From: DATKIY01 sp035543875
GTDB lineage: Bacteria > Actinomycetota > Actinomycetes > JAHEKZ01
Assembly: GCA_035543875.1 (NCBI GenBank)
Contig: DATKIY010000120.1
Location: forward strand, 1 to 9,413
Length of the DNA stretch: 9,413 bases
Direction of reading: 5' to 3'
The notes under the pieces were generated by a model. That model saw only the letters and a program-made list of their open reading frames with translations. It was not told the DNA's origin and did no database searches. This document shows, piece after piece, positions 1-6,103 of this stretch. How positions within the stretch are numbered: the first letter of the stretch is position 1; each line of letters begins with the position of its first letter. Both the position numbers and the translations under genes were made by a program.

Positions 1-372
1 GTAGCGAAAGAGCAGGTCATTGAGGCAGTGACCGAACTTGGAGACCATCAACAGCACTCGCTGCTTGGCCTCCGCCGATCGCAGGTGCCAGGTCATCTGG
101 AACGTCCCCGACATCCGGGCAAAGTCATCGCTCAGCGTCAGCTCGGACTGTTTTGCCTCGGCACACGAAAACCGCACCCGCATGAAGAACAGCCCGGCTT
201 CGCGATCCCCGAACTGCTGGCTGGTGACGATCGAGCAGTGGTGCTGAACCAGAAAGCTGGAGACCGCGTACACGATGCCCGGGACGTCGGGGCACGACAG
301 CGTCAACACGTACTCGGGATCGGTCCGGCCAATGGGCGAACTCGCCTGGTCCAGGGGTTGCTGGGAGGGCAT
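1..372 (-). CDS. purU: Formyltetrahydrofolate deformylase, N-terminal part (cut by window edge)
   Basis: The reverse strand reads 124 codons from ATG at 372 down to base 1 without a stop. After about 18 residues comes an ACT-type regulatory domain (DPEYVLTLSCPDVPGIVYAVS, then HHCSIVTSQQFGD and LFFMRVRF). The visible part ends with the hallmark linker into the formyltransferase-fold catalytic domain, VLLMVSKFGHCLNDLLFRY. This matches PurU, which hydrolyses 10-formyl-THF to formate and THF in the cytoplasm. The family is usually about 280-290 aa, so well under half is visible and the catalytic Asn/His/Asp residues lie outside. An AGGA motif about 10 nt upstream supports the start. It is divergent from a run of GcvT-family genes, which also use folate, so THF recycling for that pathway is a sensible role; this last point is inference. 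Family assignment is secure despite the truncation. Confidence 0.93.
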   Translation of the reverse strand, partial: MPSQQPLDQASSPIGRTDPEYVLTLSCPDVPGIVYAVSSFLVQHHCSIVTSQQFGDREAGLFFMRVRFSCAEAKQSELTLSDDFARMSGTFQMTWHLRSAEAKQRVLLMVSKFGHCLNDLLFRY

Positions 373-400
373 CGAGAGAAGTCCTTGCTTCCGGCGGGGT

Positions 401-444
401 GATAGTCGTACGCTGCCAAGTCAGCAGACTATCAAACGATAGTT
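401..444. promoter_or_regulatory. Divergent intergenic operator-like repeats (putative TetR site)
   Basis: The 93-bp spacer between purU and the first gcvT-like gene holds three copies of one 6-7 bp element in alternating orientation: GATAGTC at 401-407, GACTATC at 427-433 and GATAGT at 438-443. The last two form a perfect inverted repeat, ACTATC-AAAC-GATAGT (428-443). The first two form a 7-bp inverted repeat with a 19-nt spacer. Such AT-rich dyads in a divergent spacer are typical of TetR-family operators, and a TetR gene lies just downstream of the adjacent gcvT-like gene. The dyad sits about 22 bp before the gcvT-like start, so a bound repressor could block its promoter and possibly that of purU. 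The repeats are seen directly; regulator identity and function are inferred. Confidence 0.55.
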
Positions 445-465
445 AAGGCCAGGGGAGTCAAGCGC

Positions 466-1584
466 ATGACCGAGTCGGAGACGAACCAGAATCGATCAGT
501 GCTGTACGACGTCCAGGTTGCCCAGGGCGCAGGGTTCATCGAGTACGGCGACTGGTCGTGGGCCACCAACTTCGGGGATGCACAGGCCGAGTATCGGGCG
601 ATTCGCACCGGAGTGTGCCTCTGGGACGTCTACGCGCTCCAGAAGTGGGACGTCACTGGGCCTGAGGCCATCGCAGCCATCCAGCGGGTGTTCACCAACA
701 ACTTGGCGACCCTGGCGGTCGGTCAGGTTCGCTACGGGGCTTTCGTCAACGCCGACGGCGCCATGATCGACGACGGCACGGTCTACAAGCACAGTGACGA
801 CCACCTGTGGGTCATGACCAACGCCGATGACTTTCCCAGCCAAATCGAGGGAATCATCGCTGGGCTTGACGTCACTCTCACGCCTCGCACCAGTGAGATG
901 CCGTTGATCGCCGTTCAAGGGCCAGGTTCACGTGAGCTACTGCAGGGGCTGACCGACGTCGATCTGTCCGAGCTGCGTTATTTCAGGTTCCTCACTGAGC
1001 AGGTCAGTGTCGCAGGCGTTCCCGTGTGGATCATGCGGACTGGGTTCTCGGGTGAGCTTGGGTTCGAGCTGATCCCAAGCCGCGACCGTGCGGTCGAACT
1101 GTGGCAGACCCTCACGGCGGCCGGCGGTGTACCGGTTGGACTCGATGCGATCGAAGTCGCCAGAGTCGAGGCGGGGCTCGTCGTTATTGATGCTGACTAC
1201 ACGCCAGGCGAGACATCGCCGTTCGATCTCTCGTTCGACAAGATGATCGCCATAGCTGCGCAAGCGCCGATCGTTGGCGCGGACATCCTGTCCAAAACTG
1301 CTGAAGCACCGCCGCTGCGGTTTAAGACCCTGCGCATCGAGGGCCATGAGGTGCCCGAATACGGTGCGGCGATTCGTAAGGACGGTGTGGTGGTGGGAAC
1401 GGTCACCAGTCCGGCTGATAGCCCCACCTTCGGGGTCATCGGACTGGCAACGATCGCCACCGACTATGCCGCCAACGGCACCAGCGTTGAGGTTGCCATC
1501 GGCGAAGGCGGCACGCGTTCGGCGCGAGCATTCGTTACCGACTTGTCGATTCACGACCCAGACAAACGCAAACCAAGGAGCTGA
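466..1584 (+). CDS. GcvT-family folate-dependent methyl/aminomethyltransferase-like protein (copy 1)
   Basis: This 372-aa protein has the length and order of the glycine cleavage T-protein family. It has an N-terminal folate-binding region (WATNFGDAQAEYRAIRTG, TNNLATLAVGQVRYG) and the MIDDGTVYK segment, where D102 or D103 corresponds to the conserved Asp of T-proteins. It then has VQGPGSRELL, RTGFSGELGFEL (191-202), VGLDAIEVARVEAGL, and a C-terminal barrel domain (RFKTLRIEG, VGTVTSP, GVIGLA). The family passes a one-carbon group to THF. Members include GcvT, the DMSP demethylase DmdA, aryl O-demethylases and the folate domain of dimethylglycine dehydrogenase. The ATG at 466 has a GGGGAG ribosome-binding site 8 nt upstream. 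No gcvH or gcvP is nearby, and a close paralog lies 2.4 kb downstream, so a demethylase or methylene-transfer role on another substrate is more likely than glycine cleavage. The exact substrate cannot be read from sequence. Confidence 0.88.
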   Translation: MTESETNQNRSVLYDVQVAQGAGFIEYGDWSWATNFGDAQAEYRAIRTGVCLWDVYALQKWDVTGPEAIAAIQRVFTNNLATLAVGQVRYGAFVNADGAMIDDGTVYKHSDDHLWVMTNADDFPSQIEGIIAGLDVTLTPRTSEMPLIAVQGPGSRELLQGLTDVDLSELRYFRFLTEQVSVAGVPVWIMRTGFSGELGFELIPSRDRAVELWQTLTAAGGVPVGLDAIEVARVEAGLVVIDADYTPGETSPFDLSFDKMIAIAAQAPIVGADILSKTAEAPPLRFKTLRIEGHEVPEYGAAIRKDGVVVGTVTSPADSPTFGVIGLATIATDYAANGTSVEVAIGEGGTRSARAFVTDLSIHDPDKRKPRS

Positions 1585-1616
1585 CCCAAACGATCGAAGA
1601 TAAGGTCGCACATCTG

Positions 1617-2267
1617 GTGTCCTTGCGACACCTGAGTGTCGACGCATGGCCAACCCGCGATCGCATTCTCTACGAGGCATCGCGGCTCATCGCCGCGCGC
1701 GGCTACCACGGGGCGACCACGCGAGACATCGCTGACGGCGTGGGCATCAAGCAGCCGTCAATGTTTAACCACTTTCCGTCAAAGCAAGCAATCCTTGAAG
1801 AACTGCTCGTCTTCGACCTAACCATTCCCGGCGCGCGGGCCGAGCAGCTGTCGTTCGAATCAAGTCCACCGGCGGTTCGGTTGTACCGCTACGCCGCCTG
1901 GGACCTGCGTTGGTACCAAGAGATGCCCTACGACCTACGCGGCATGCACGAAGACCTTCTTGCTCTACCGGGCCTTGAGTCGTTCCGAACTGCGCTTGAG
2001 CGCTGGAACGAGGCGATCGCCAGAATTCTCGACCAGGGGATCGGTACAGGTGAGTTCAGGGCAGACGCGGCGCCCTTCATCCCCGCTCTGCTGGACACAC
2101 TGAGCTGGGAGTTCGTACGTTCGGCCCATAAGGAAGCCGTTCCCGACGGGCGCCCATATATCACCGAAGATGGCGCGAGTTTCGTCCTGCGCGGGTTGCT
2201 CTCCGACCCCGACGAACTGGTCAGCATTCGAGACGCCGCCACACTGGCGGACAAGGTGGTGACCTAG
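1617..2267 (+). CDS. TetR/AcrR-family transcriptional regulator
   Basis: This protein of about 216 aa has a classic TetR N-terminal DNA-binding domain. Residues 12-31 (PTRDRILYEASRLIAARGYH) form the first helices. The helix-turn-helix is ATTRDIADGVGIKQPSMFNHF at about 33-53, followed by PSKQAILEELL. The remaining ~150 residues are a variable ligand-binding/dimerisation domain (WDLRWYQEMPYDLRG, WNEAIARILDQGIGTGEFRAD, ALLDTLSWEFVR). It sits 32 bp after the first gcvT-like gene and 93 bp before the FAD oxidoreductase, in the same direction, so it is probably the local regulator of the cluster. The start is uncertain. GTG at 1617 has only a weak AAGG 11 nt upstream, while a strong AAGGAG at 1575-1580 has no standard start codon at usable distance. 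The family call is firm; the target (repeats at 401-444) and effector are inference. Confidence 0.9.
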   Translation: MSLRHLSVDAWPTRDRILYEASRLIAARGYHGATTRDIADGVGIKQPSMFNHFPSKQAILEELLVFDLTIPGARAEQLSFESSPPAVRLYRYAAWDLRWYQEMPYDLRGMHEDLLALPGLESFRTALERWNEAIARILDQGIGTGEFRADAAPFIPALLDTLSWEFVRSAHKEAVPDGRPYITEDGASFVLRGLLSDPDELVSIRDAATLADKVVT

Positions 2268-2360
2268 ACCCTCGAATTAGTAGCGAAGCCGCTGATCAAC
2301 AGGCCATAGTCGACTTGGGCGACCGGCGGGACGAGAAACAACCACTACAGGGAGCAGTTG

Positions 2361-4001
2361 ATGGCACAGCAGTATGACGCGATCGTCGTTGGCGGCGGTC
2401 ACAACGGTTTAGTTGCAGCTGCGTATTTGGCACGGGCTGGTCTGAAACCCGTTGTTCTTGAAGCCCGATCCAAGACGGGTGGCGCAGCGGCCACCGACTC
2501 GCCGTGGCCAGATGCTCCAGAGTTCAAGGTCACTCGGCTGTCGTACGTGATGAGCTTGATGCCGCCCACGATTCGCCGCGACCTCAGCTTAGACCGCCAC
2601 GGTTACAAGGTGTTCCCCATGGGCCCCTATTACCAGGCGTTTCCCGAAGGCGGATCAATCTCGCTTTACGCCGACGACCACAAGCGCAACTACGAGTCGA
2701 TCGCTCGATGGTCAAAGAAGGACGCCGACACGATGCCCAAGTGGGACGCGTGGCTTGGCGGTCTGGCTGACGTATTGGGTCCGCTGCTGATGCAAGTTCC
2801 ACCGAACGTGGGATCGAAGCGTCCGGCCGAGCTGGCCAAGCTCCTGAAGCTCACCTGGAGCAAGCGCGGCATGGACGTTCGCACGATCGGCGACGTCACT
2901 CGCCTGATGGCAATGAGCATCGGTGACTTGCTCGATGACTGGTTTGAGTCGTCACAGGTCAAGGGTGCCTTGGCGGTGAACGGAGTCATCGGTACGTGGG
3001 CCGGTCCGTACGAGCCCGGTACTGCCTACGTCATGGCGCACCACTCCATTGGTGACGTTGGCGATGGACACCTCGGCAGTTGGGGATTCCCCGAGGGCGG
3101 CATGGGCGCAGTGGCCGACGCCTTCAAGCGAGCCGCGCTTGAGCTAGGCGTCACCATCCGAACCAACTCGCGTGTCTCGAAGGTGCTCAACTCCGGCGGC
3201 AAGGCCACTGGAGTTGTTATGGAGAACGGCGACGAACTCCACGCACCCATCGTCGTCACGACCCTGCATCCCAAGACTGCCTTCTTGGACCAGCTTGACG
3301 CGCGCGACCTGCCGTCAGACTTTGTTACTGACATTGAGCGCTGGAAGACCCGTAGTGGTGTCGTCAAGATAAACCTTGCGTTGTCGGAGCTGCCGGACTT
3401 CACTGCAGACCCGGGAACCAACCAGCAAGACCACCACACCGGTTCGGTCGAAATGGCTCCTTCTTTGGAGTACATCGAACGAGCCTTCCAGGACGCCCGA
3501 GAAGGTCGTCCGGCTGCCAAACCATTCTCAGACAGCGTGATCCCCACGACCTTCGACAAGACGCTGTCGCCTGAGGGCACGCACATCATGTCGTTGTTCA
3601 CCCAGTGGGTGCCTGAGGACTGGGCGAAAGAACCGCACGAGGCCGAGATTGAGGCGTATGCGGACCGCATGATTGACGCGTACAACGAGGTTGCACCTAA
3701 CTTCAAGTCGTCGATCATCCACCGTGACGTCGTGAGCTCGTACGAAATGGAGCAGGAGTACGGCCTGATTGGTGGAAATATCTTCCACGGCGAGCTATCG
3801 CTGGAGCAGCTGTTCCATATGCGCCCGGCACCTGGCTACGCCGACTACCGCACCCCGATCTCGGGTCTGTACAACGCAAGTTCTGCAACTCACGCCGGCG
3901 GCGGCGTGTGTGGCATTCCGGGCTACCAGGCGGCGAAGGCCGCGTTGGCCGACAGCAAGGGCGGCATTCGGTCGCTCGCCAAGAGGGGACGACGTTCATG
4001 A
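2361..4001 (+). CDS. CrtI/PYROXD2-like FAD-dependent oxidoreductase
   Basis: This 546-aa flavoprotein is of the phytoene-dehydrogenase-like amine oxidase superfamily. The N-terminal Rossmann dinucleotide-binding motif is at residues 7-16 (AIVVGGGHNG), followed by the acidic ribose-binding VVLEAR and the GGAAATD segment. The C-terminal FAD motif, GLYNASSATHAGGGVCGIPG, starts at residue 502 and is diagnostic of this group. Central features include GFPEGGMGAVADAF with GVTIRTNSRVSKVL, the usual second FAD-contact region. ATG 2361 is preferred over TTG 2358 because AGGGAG lies 6 nt upstream of it. The stop overlaps the next gcvT-like start by 4 bp, implying translational coupling and joint action. 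Carotenoid synthesis is unlikely, since no crtB, crtE or crtY is present. An oxidation feeding a one-carbon unit to the GcvT partner is the favoured inference; the substrate is unknown. Confidence 0.87.
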   Translation: MAQQYDAIVVGGGHNGLVAAAYLARAGLKPVVLEARSKTGGAAATDSPWPDAPEFKVTRLSYVMSLMPPTIRRDLSLDRHGYKVFPMGPYYQAFPEGGSISLYADDHKRNYESIARWSKKDADTMPKWDAWLGGLADVLGPLLMQVPPNVGSKRPAELAKLLKLTWSKRGMDVRTIGDVTRLMAMSIGDLLDDWFESSQVKGALAVNGVIGTWAGPYEPGTAYVMAHHSIGDVGDGHLGSWGFPEGGMGAVADAFKRAALELGVTIRTNSRVSKVLNSGGKATGVVMENGDELHAPIVVTTLHPKTAFLDQLDARDLPSDFVTDIERWKTRSGVVKINLALSELPDFTADPGTNQQDHHTGSVEMAPSLEYIERAFQDAREGRPAAKPFSDSVIPTTFDKTLSPEGTHIMSLFTQWVPEDWAKEPHEAEIEAYADRMIDAYNEVAPNFKSSIIHRDVVSSYEMEQEYGLIGGNIFHGELSLEQLFHMRPAPGYADYRTPISGLYNASSATHAGGGVCGIPGYQAAKAALADSKGGIRSLAKRGRRS

Positions 4002-5098
4002 CGACCGACAACCGGTCACCGATTCACGCCATTCAAGAAAAACACGGAGCCACCTTTTCCGAAGAGGACGGTGGTTGGTTCTGGAGTGACAACTTTGGCG
4101 ACGTAGACGCGGAGTTTGCAGCCATCAGGAACTCGGCGTCCATGTGGGATGTGTTTGCGCTGCAAAAGTGGGACGTTACGGGGCCCGACGCACAACGCGC
4201 CGCGCAACGACTGTTCACCAACAACCTGTCCACGCTGGTACCTGGGCAGGTTCGCTACGGAGCGATCGTTGACGAGTCGGGACTCATGCTCGACGACGGA
4301 ACCATCTTCAAGCGAGCAGACGACCACTGGTGGGTGTTCACCAACTCGCCAGACTTTGCCGACTCGCTCGCAGCTGCTGCCGGTGATCTGAACTACAGCA
4401 TCGTCAACCGGACCCTTGAGATGCCCGTGCTGTCCATTCAGGGGCCAAAGTCGCGGGAGATCCTGCAAGACCTAACGGACACCGACCTTTCAGGCATCCG
4501 TTACTTCAGGTTCCTGCTGGAGCCAGTGACGGTGGCGGGATTCCCTGTCCAGCTGTTGCGCACCGGCTTCTCCGGTGAGCTCGGGTTTGAGCTCATTCCG
4601 CGGCGCGAAGACGCCGAGCGTCTCTGGCTGGCCTTGGTAGCTGCCGGGGTGACGCCGGTTGGTACTGACGCCGTTCAGATCGCTCGGATCGAGTCTGGCC
4701 TCATCATCATGGAGACCGACTACTTCGTCGGGAAGACGTCACCGTACGACGTTTCACTGGACAAGTTGATTGCTCTAGAGGCCGACATCGATTTCGTTGG
4801 CAAGGACGTGCTGCGCAAAGTCGCCGCGAATCCGCCCAACCGGTTTAAGACCCTGCGGATCGAAGGAAGCGTTGTGCCAGAAGATGGCGCGGCGGTTGTC
4901 AAGAACGGCGAGCAAGTAGGGACGGTTACCAGTCCAACCAACACGAAGGACTTCGGGGTTATCGGCCTCGCCGTCCTGCGCACCGACGTTTCAGCTGACG
5001 GCCAGTCGGTCGAGGTCACGCTGCCCGACGGCACTGCCAACGCCACTGTTGCGGGGCTGTCGATTCACGACCCAGAAAAGCGCAAGGCGCGTTCGTAA
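3998..5098 (+). CDS. GcvT-family folate-dependent methyl/aminomethyltransferase-like protein (copy 2)
   Basis: This 366-aa T-protein-family enzyme is closely similar along its whole length to the copy at 466-1584. Shared blocks include ALQKWDVTGP, TNNL, GQVRYGA, RYFRFL, RTGFSGELGFELIP (from residue 188), RFKTLRIEG, VGTVTSP, FGVIGLA and the tail SIHDPxKRKxRS. The conserved aspartate pair is D99/D100 (LDDGTIFK). The open frame extends upstream to 3908, but ATG 3998 is chosen: it follows an AGAGGGG ribosome-binding site, overlaps the oxidoreductase stop as ATGA, and aligns with the start region of copy 1. It is the last gene of the run, followed by a strong hairpin. Tight coupling to the FAD enzyme suggests it accepts that enzyme's product and moves the one-carbon group to THF. 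The family is certain; the substrate and the division of labour with copy 1 are unknown. Confidence 0.89.
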   Translation: MTTDNRSPIHAIQEKHGATFSEEDGGWFWSDNFGDVDAEFAAIRNSASMWDVFALQKWDVTGPDAQRAAQRLFTNNLSTLVPGQVRYGAIVDESGLMLDDGTIFKRADDHWWVFTNSPDFADSLAAAAGDLNYSIVNRTLEMPVLSIQGPKSREILQDLTDTDLSGIRYFRFLLEPVTVAGFPVQLLRTGFSGELGFELIPRREDAERLWLALVAAGVTPVGTDAVQIARIESGLIIMETDYFVGKTSPYDVSLDKLIALEADIDFVGKDVLRKVAANPPNRFKTLRIEGSVVPEDGAAVVKNGEQVGTVTSPTNTKDFGVIGLAVLRTDVSADGQSVEVTLPDGTANATVAGLSIHDPEKRKARS

Positions 5099-5110
5099 CT
5101 CACTCAGTTA

Positions 5111-5155
5111 ACGCGAAGGGCCGGGATCGTAGGTGACGATTCCGGCCCTTCGTTA
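5111..5155. terminator. Bidirectional hairpin terminator between convergent genes
   Basis: A perfect 11-bp stem, CGAAGGGCCGG (5114-5124) with CCGGCCCTTCG (5142-5152), continues inward through a G-U pair and four more pairs (ATCG/CGAT). The loop is the 7 nt TAGGTGA. The hairpin begins 15 bp after the second gcvT-like stop and ends 25 bp before the end of the leftward SHOCT gene. It is therefore placed to stop transcription from both sides. The flanks are AT-leaning (GTTAA and CGTTAAG) but there is no long U-tract, as is common in actinomycetes. Confidence 0.85.
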
Positions 5156-5179
5156 AGCCAGCCTGAAGTTCAGTGTTAG

Positions 5180-5458
5180 CTAGCCAGCGAGAATCTTGGC
5201 CTTCTGCGCTTCGAACTCGGCGTCGGTGAGCACGCCAGATGCTTTGAGCTCACCAAGCTGCTTGAGCTGGTCGAGCTTGTCGTCAGTTCCTGAAGCTGCA
5301 GGCGGGGGAGGCGGTTCCGCATACCCCTGCTGCTGTCCCTGCTGGGCGTCCTGCTCGGCCCACTTGCCGGCCTGTCGTCGTGAGACGCGGTTCGAGACCG
5401 TTGTAGCCGTTCCTGCGATGACGGCAGTGCGTGCCACCCCGCGAATGAGTCCTGGCAT
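5180..5458 (-). CDS. SHOCT-domain small protein
   Basis: This is a 92-aa protein. The N-terminal third (MPGLIRGVARTAVIAGTATT) is a short, mildly hydrophobic stretch rich in Ala, Thr and Gly that may touch a membrane. It is followed by a basic segment (NRVSRRQAGKW), a Gln-rich run (DAQQGQQQGY) and a proline tract of five (PPPPP). Residues about 60-90 (DKLDQLKQLGELKASGVLTDAEFEAQKAKIL) are a textbook SHOCT domain, a short helical oligomerisation module usually found at protein C-termini. The ATG at 5458 has a GAAGGAG ribosome-binding site about 9 nt upstream. It lies 52 bp downstream of the DUF6325 gene in the same direction, so the two are probably co-transcribed. The molecular function of such proteins is not established; only the domain call is firm. 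Confidence 0.85.
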   Translation of the reverse strand: MPGLIRGVARTAVIAGTATTVSNRVSRRQAGKWAEQDAQQGQQQGYAEPPPPPAASGTDDKLDQLKQLGELKASGVLTDAEFEAQKAKILAG

Positions 5459-5510
5459 GTCTATTGCTCCTTCGTGCAGCTAGGTAAGGGGAGTCGTTTC
5501 GGGGTGTGGC

Positions 5511-5948
5511 TTAAGCCTCAAGTGAGTCCAGGGCGGCGACCAGCTCCTGCACCGGAATTCGACCGTTCGCGACCACCTGGGCGCCGCTACGTCGCATCGC
5601 GGCTGCAAACGGTCCTGCCCACGTGTTCTCGTAAATCAAGATGGCTGCCGCGCTGCCCGGTTCGAGGATCCCCGAGGCCTCGTTAATGTCGTCTTCGCCG
5701 ATCAGGCCTGAGCTAACGCCCTCGAAGACCGCTAGGTCGAGCTCGCCGTCGCCGTCGAAGTCAGCAATCGTGAGTCCGGAGATTGAACCGTCGTTTTCCT
5801 TCAGAACAAAAACCAGATCCAAAATGCGGATGGTGCCGCGGTCAACCAGGTCGACCAGGATGGGAAGTCCTTCTCCGGTCAGCTTCGCCCCGGGAAACTC
5901 CAGCACCAGGTAGTCGATCGGGCCCATCTCGTCCAATGCGTCGGTCAC
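5511..5948 (-). CDS. DUF6325 family protein
   Basis: This is a 145-aa acidic protein beginning with GTG at 5948, preceded by AAGGAG at a good distance. Its N-terminus (MGPIDYLVLEFPGAKLTGEGLP, then ILVDLVDRGTIRILDLVFVLK) matches what I know as the actinobacterial DUF6325 family. That family has the GPxDYLVxEFPG opening and the RGxIRxLDLxFxxK block. Residues about 60-100 include DFDGDGELDLA, an acidic stretch resembling a calcium-binding loop, though it may be chance in an acidic protein. The C-terminus (AAILIYENTWAGPFAAAMRRSG, then ELVAALDSLEA) is also family-like. No signal peptide or transmembrane segment is evident, so it is probably cytoplasmic. Its function is unknown. Pairing with the SHOCT gene 52 bp downstream suggests a joint, possibly stress-related, role; this is inference from context only. 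Confidence 0.8.
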   Translation of the reverse strand: MTDALDEMGPIDYLVLEFPGAKLTGEGLPILVDLVDRGTIRILDLVFVLKENDGSISGLTIADFDGDGELDLAVFEGVSSGLIGEDDINEASGILEPGSAAAILIYENTWAGPFAAAMRRSGAQVVANGRIPVQELVAALDSLEA

Positions 5949-6034
5949 TGCTGCTCCTTAAATCCAGATGGTTCCCAGATCATGGTGTTGCCTGGGCCGA
6001 AGCCCTGTCACTCGCGCACCGGGCGTTCGCGGTC

Positions 6035-6062
6035 AGGCTAGTCGATAAATGGTATGAGTCAC
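6035..6062 (-). promoter_or_regulatory. Possible promoter for the DUF6325-SHOCT pair
   Basis: On the reverse strand, GTGACT (6062-6057) and TAGCCT (6040-6035) are separated by 16 nt, resembling the -35 (TTGACN) and -10 (TAnnnT) of housekeeping actinobacterial promoters. It lies about 85 bp upstream of the GTG start at 5948, within the 155-bp gap between the secreted-protein gene and this pair. The rest of that gap shows no gene or strong hairpin. The match is by eye, so the call is tentative. Confidence 0.3.
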
Positions 6063-6103
6063 TACCGATCGCCGAGACGGATCGTTTGTTCCCTTGTTGG
6101 CTG

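Noticed and set aside
28..402. Rightward open frame over the first 400 bases
   Set aside because: The reverse strand encodes the PurU ACT domain and SKFGHCLNDL motif through exactly the same bases.
937..1680. Leftward open frame of 247 codons opposite the first gcvT-like gene
   Set aside because: The opposite strand has full-length GcvT-family homology. This frame has no domain, is Arg-rich and runs across the gcvT/TetR junction.
3026..3718. Leftward open frame of 230 codons opposite the FAD oxidoreductase
   Set aside because: It is Ser-rich low-complexity translation antisense to a gene with clear FAD motifs at both ends.
2361..4001. Carotenoid biosynthesis (phytoene desaturase) reading of the oxidoreductase
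   Set aside because: The fold family is shared, but no phytoene synthase, prenyl synthase or cyclase is nearby and the neighbours are folate enzymes.
466..5098. Ordinary glycine cleavage system
   Set aside because: There is no gcvP or gcvH, two T-like paralogs are present, and a flavoprotein is tightly linked to one of them.
6040..6100. CGATC/GATCG short inverted repeat after the secreted-protein gene as a terminator
   Set aside because: The stem is only 5 bp with a 9-nt loop and no U-tract, which is too weak to call.
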